Assembly: GCA_965284365.1 (NCBI GenBank) | Contig: OZ260079.1 | Location: 6,138,001-6,202,000, forward strand | From: Phragmitibacter sp965284365 | Lineage (GTDB): Bacteria; Verrucomicrobiota; Verrucomicrobiia; Verrucomicrobiales; Verrucomicrobiaceae | Direction of reading: 5' to 3' | Length of the DNA stretch: 64,000 bases | In this document: in pieces, positions 61,501-64,000 of the stretch | Numbering within the stretch: the stretch's first letter is position 1 | Layout: each line of letters opens with the position of its first letter | Program-made: the position numbers and the translations under genes | Notes under the pieces: generated by a model | Told to the model about the DNA's origin: nothing | Database searches by the model: none | The model's input: the letters and a program-made list of their open reading frames with translations, nothing else

Positions 61501-62344
61501 CATCGATATTGTCCCCATCCGTGATCAGTTGGCGGAAGGCACCGAGCAAGTCATTCTTACGCTTGTCGCGAGTGCCGACTATAATCTTGGCGCCCCCTTC
61601 AGCGGCACGGTCACGATCGCGGATCCTCCTCTTCCTGTGCTCACTTTGGCGACCACAGACTCCAGCGGCGCCGAAGGTTCAACACCCAACAAGGCGACCT
61701 TCACGATCACGCGCAGCGGGTCCACAGAAGACCCTCTAACCGTGAACCTGGCCCTCACTGGAAGCGCTCAGGATGGAGTGGACTATCAGGCCGTCGGCTC
61801 GGCTGTCACCATTGCAGTGGGATCGGCCAGCGCAACGATCGATATCGTCCCTGCCTTGGATCAATTGGCGGAAGGCACCGAACAGGTCATCCTCACCCTG
61901 GTCGGGAGTGCGACTTATAATCTTGGCACCCCCATCAGCGGCACGATCACCATCACTGACTCCGCGCTCGGACAGTGGCGCTTCACCAACTTCGGAGGGG
62001 ATACCCCAAACAGCGGAGACACCATGGACCCTGACAAGGATGGAATGTCAAATCTGCTCGAATATGGCGTGCGATCAAACCCCAATCTGGCAGGCAAACC
62101 GATCTACCCGCTGGTTACAGTGACTGCCACCACCATCACGCTGACTTATCAGCGGGACCTTGCTCGTCCGGAAATCACGATGACTTTGCAGGAGTCTTAT
62201 GATCCCCGGAGCGGTTGGACGGATCTCACTGACACGCTCGTCGGCAGCCCCGGGGGTGTGGAACTCCGGAGAAGAGTTGTGCCCATTCAAGCCGACGCGC
62301 CGCGATTCTTCCGGCTCAAGGTCTCGCGTCCGTTGGTCCCCTAG
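58529..62344 (+). CDS. Large exported multidomain protein with HExxHxxxH site and Calx-beta repeats
   Basis: 1271 residues from a GTG that overlaps the upstream stop. It has a signal peptide (about 1-21) and a domain with a zinc-peptidase motif H220-E-I-G-H224-F-I-E-H228. A PPC-like domain follows (EPNDSTAS...DEDWFRFTAVAGTYY), then an IPT/TIG-like segment (about 540-620), a lamin-tail-like domain (VISELNLSAGFVEIRNLG), another PPC-like region, and two tandem Calx-beta repeats (about 928-1032 and 1038-1145) with the acidic calcium sites. A short DPDKDGMSNLLEYG tail ends it. It is probably a secreted, calcium-stabilised protease or adhesin. Confidence 0.85.
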   Translation: MIARLSLIILSFLLTLGSARADWVATGRFTYGDRLYDASGFTSTGLARSVREADVQVYDLTTLQVLGTGSTSSTGNFSITVTDAIQRNVGVRVLASNTNIASLNFSVVDDRNSNAVYSYHAAATDVTNHQPDTDVNFGTMSMPMSVGTIATTDWSSQVFNMYDMLVLAADWVATLEPTRPTTFLTIRWNPNNGMGSAYYSSGPYIQIADQDGYNDPVILHEIGHFIEHQYGMSRNTGGTHYFEDDDQDPRLSFSEGFASYVASAVIKFGGRPRPDIFQDRASFDVNNSGFTYLNEGAVVGGSTNELAVTAALYDLIDDASTSDASVGTDDDSLSGLESSIWAVLKQFRVASTPFTQMEDFWDTWFSLSLGNASGLTAIFAAHSMHYSPDAQEPNDSTASSTALTVNGSYQQNTFYRSGAAAGGDEDWFRFTAVAGTYYYIEVNGAGDTIFGRPDPEMWLLDGDLTQMLAYNDDPYDSVLNTNQSDTAQDMLETVPTIGWRAPAAGTYYVYLRHASYERNLGGRYGTYQVRVRSAAAPGAPTISAVAEQQMLPGQTYQTLVTGTNFSRGAVVSTNLAGATVSTPVWLSTTALMVNITPPIGAADGSYSLTVHNYTSGLSTLTPAYAVSSTAQPPIVISELNLSAGFVEIRNLGTVSATLTGWIISCQQPSSTNGTFTFPTFTLPANTTVMVRETSGTDTAAVLYDRDNTVSWSWFDGSAGDISLRDAGERNVDYIRIVSSPVSSTSDPQGTGGRWLGPNMQSPTGGAVLARSETTAVYRTPYGLSWAAPTMPLSTTGRDNAVDAYEGNDTARRCGLFPSLLYLPNLKISSRPSGTFDSDWFGFMLKPGDPLFVTAAFTHSSGNLDMEIYAPGEETTPLMVSNGTTNSETIQVTSSQSSTVGGGIYRVRVYGVGSAVNTYTLTGGSAVSLAVTDSSAIEGTVPDKATFTVTRIGPTDEALTVNLALTGTAQEGADYQAVGTTVTIPAGSASTLIDIVPIRDQLAEGTEQVILTLVASADYNLGAPFSGTVTIADPPLPVLTLATTDSSGAEGSTPNKATFTITRSGSTEDPLTVNLALTGSAQDGVDYQAVGSAVTIAVGSASATIDIVPALDQLAEGTEQVILTLVGSATYNLGTPISGTITITDSALGQWRFTNFGGDTPNSGDTMDPDKDGMSNLLEYGVRSNPNLAGKPIYPLVTVTATTITLTYQRDLARPEITMTLQESYDPRSGWTDLTDTLVGSPGGVELRRRVVPIQADAPRFFRLKVSRPLVP

Positions 62345-62357
62345 CCTCCCCATCGAT

Positions 62358-62522
62358 ATGCCTTACCTGCGCGCGCCACGTGTGATGCTTTGTCTGTTGG
62401 CGTGGGCACTCTTGGCCCTACCATCGAATGCCGACTGGGTGGCCACGGGTCAATTCTCCTACACAGACCGACTCTATGATATGACTGGCTTCACGCTTCA
62501 GTCGTCTCCATCCTGCGATTGA
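62358..62522 (+). pseudogene. Truncated N-terminal fragment of a paralogue of the upstream gene
   Basis: A 54-codon ORF encodes a signal peptide (MPYLRAPRVMLCLLAWALLALPSNA) followed by DWVATGQFSYTDRLYDMTGF, almost the same as DWVATGRFTYGDRLYDASGF just after the signal of the large upstream protein. The frame ends at once in a stop. It is therefore the beginning of a second copy, cut off before the catalytic region. Confidence 0.8.
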
Positions 62523-62608
62523 GCTGGCAGGACAAAGCGTTTTTTGCAGCCGTTGTGCCGAACGGTGACGATGAAACAGGTAGCGCACGCCATGCGCGCC
62601 GCGCTTGT

Positions 62609-63955
62609 ATGTCCAACCGCCTCTTCTACTGGTCGCTGACCTCCGCCCTGGCCGGGTTCCTCTTCGGCTTTGATACGGTTGTCATCTCCGGGGCAGAGCA
62701 AAAAATCGAATCGCTCTGGGGTCTGAGCAAAGGCATGCATGGCCTGGCCATCGCATCGGCTTTATACGGCACCGTGTTGGGGGCGCTTCTTGGCGGGTGG
62801 CCGACTGACAAGCTGGGCAGGCGCTGGACGCTCTTCTGGATTGGGATCCTCTATTTCATCTCTTCCGTCGGCAGCGCCCTAGCACCGGAAGTTTGGAGCT
62901 TCATCGGTGCGCGGTTCATAGGCGGTCTGGCGGTTGGGGTTTCCACCATCGCAGCGCCACTTTATATCTCCGAGATCGCTCCACCTGACAGACGGGGTCG
63001 TCTAACTGCCCTGTTTCAGTTCAACATTGTGCTCGGTATCGTGATCGCCTTTGGATCCAATGCGCTCATTGCTGGCACGAGCGAACATGACTGGCGCTGG
63101 ATGCTGGGCGTGGAGGGCATCCCCGCCCTCATCTACACAGCACTCTGCCTGATCATTCCAGAAAGCCCACGCTGGCTCCTTACCGTGCGGAAAGACCGCG
63201 CCAAAGGCATCGCTACCGAGCGTCTCATCAATCCTCAGTCCACCGACGCGGAACTGCACGCCCTCGCAGATCGCCTCATCGCTTCGGGTGAGCATGCCCA
63301 CGGTGGCCCACGCGAACCGAGCGACTTCTGGAGCGCCCGCTGGCGTATTCCGGTCAGCTTGGCATTCCTGGTGGCCTTCTTCAATCAGCTCTCCGGCATC
63401 AATGCCATTCTCTACTTTGCTCCACGCATCTTTGAACTCACTGGCCTCGGTGCCAGAGCCGCGTTGCTGCAGTCCATAGGCATCGGCGTCACCAACCTCA
63501 TATTTACCTTCGTCGGCCTCTGGCTCATCGACCGGCTCGGACGCCGCACCTTGCTCTACATTGGATCGTTCGGTTACATCATTTCCTTGGGGCTCTGCGC
63601 CTGGGCATTTTATACGGAGCATTACAGCATCGTCCCCGCGTGCATCTTCGCCTTCATCGCCGCCCACGCCATCGGCCAGGGCACCGTGATCTGGGTGCTC
63701 ATCTCGGAGGTCTTTCCCGACAAACACCGCGCCGCGGGTCAGTCTCTCGGCAGCTTTACGCACTGGTTCTTCGCTGCCGCGCTTACCACAGCTTTCCCTT
63801 CGATGGTCGGCCACCTCGCCCCCGGTGGCATCTTCCTCTTCTTCTGCGGCATGATGGTGCTCCAACTCATATGGGTGAAACTCATGGTCCCTGAAACCAA
63901 AGGCGTACCCCTGGAAGAAATCCAGGCGAGGTTGGAACGGCCAGTGAAGGCGTGA
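62609..63955 (+). CDS. Sugar porter MFS transporter
   Basis: About 448 residues from the ATG at 62609, with 12 membrane helices. Family signatures are GFDTVVISGAEQ, GWPTDKLGRRWTL, the PESPRWL block (IPESPRWLL) after helix 6, NQLSGINAILYFAPRIF in helix 7, the second D-R-L-G-R-R-T, and the C-terminal PETKGVPLEEI. These define the sugar porter family (XylE/GLUT-like), so the substrate is probably a hexose, pentose or inositol. The gene ends just before the window edge. It follows the truncated paralogue with no link in function. Confidence 0.93.
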   Translation: MSNRLFYWSLTSALAGFLFGFDTVVISGAEQKIESLWGLSKGMHGLAIASALYGTVLGALLGGWPTDKLGRRWTLFWIGILYFISSVGSALAPEVWSFIGARFIGGLAVGVSTIAAPLYISEIAPPDRRGRLTALFQFNIVLGIVIAFGSNALIAGTSEHDWRWMLGVEGIPALIYTALCLIIPESPRWLLTVRKDRAKGIATERLINPQSTDAELHALADRLIASGEHAHGGPREPSDFWSARWRIPVSLAFLVAFFNQLSGINAILYFAPRIFELTGLGARAALLQSIGIGVTNLIFTFVGLWLIDRLGRRTLLYIGSFGYIISLGLCAWAFYTEHYSIVPACIFAFIAAHAIGQGTVIWVLISEVFPDKHRAAGQSLGSFTHWFFAAALTTAFPSMVGHLAPGGIFLFFCGMMVLQLIWVKLMVPETKGVPLEEIQARLERPVKA

Positions 63956-64000
63956 GGCAGGTAGTGACTTGACTATGGACAGCGTACCACACCAAGCTTT

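Noticed and set aside
1..64000. CRISPR arrays, tRNA and rRNA genes
   Set aside because: No regularly spaced short direct repeats, tRNA T-loop patterns or rRNA segments were seen on either strand by eye.

Overview
The window looks like a chromosomal segment of a verrucomicrobial bacterium (Verrucomicrobiaceae-like, in the sense of Prosthecobacter or Verrucomicrobium). This is inferred from gene content, because there is no rRNA in the window. The signature genes are a PSD1/planctomycete-type cytochrome c protein with a DUF1501 partner, a DUF1080 (3-keto-disaccharide hydrolase family) protein, a lineage-typical pseudopilin system, and many exported Pro/Ala-rich orphan proteins. G+C is high over most of the window, with a few visibly AT-richer patches. 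I see no tRNA, rRNA or CRISPR array.

Layout. 1-848: 3' truncated Asp-box sialidase-like gene. 0.9-6.8 kb: a REP-like hairpin cluster and small genes (a thiol-motif protein, a TM2 protein, a VOC protein), then radC and an exported MRJP/Yellow-type beta-propeller. 6.8-12.3 kb (minus): a type IV pilus/type II secretion operon with two tandem PilB/GspE ATPases, a GspF/PilC and a pseudopilin. 12.5-16.9 kb (plus): glmS and two orphan exported or anchored proteins. 17-20.3 kb (minus): a large STAND NTPase. 20.5-25.3 kb (minus): DUF1501 and PSD1 genes with a lone AbrB-type antitoxin between them. 25.6-30.6 kb (plus): an antiporter, then a phospholipid operon (CDP-alcohol phosphatidyltransferase, PlsC-like acyltransferase, CdsA) and a Pro-rich protein.

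30.6-32.0 kb holds an AT-richer two-gene operon: a ComF-like phosphoribosyltransferase overlapping a SLOG-type nucleotide-binding protein whose C-terminus resembles HigA-type addiction-module antidotes. I regard it as the best candidate for an undescribed system. Next come DUF1080, a RAYT transposase flanked by inverted triple-hairpin arrays, envelope glycosyltransferase genes (34.4-39.1 kb), a zinc alcohol dehydrogenase, a broken kinase-like gene, and a divergent LysM/amidase pair followed by a polar amino acid ABC importer lacking its binding protein.

46.1-50.7 kb (minus) is an accessory run: vapBC, ankyrin, ASCH, zinc-ribbon and small membrane proteins. 50.8-54.0 kb is the conserved phoH / 7TM-HD hydrolase / ybeY operon. 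The right end carries exported orphans (one paralogous to the protein downstream of glmS), a nitrilase-family amidase, an exported esterase, an exported metalloprotease-like multidomain protein with an overlapping small partner and a truncated paralogue behind it, and a sugar-porter MFS gene.
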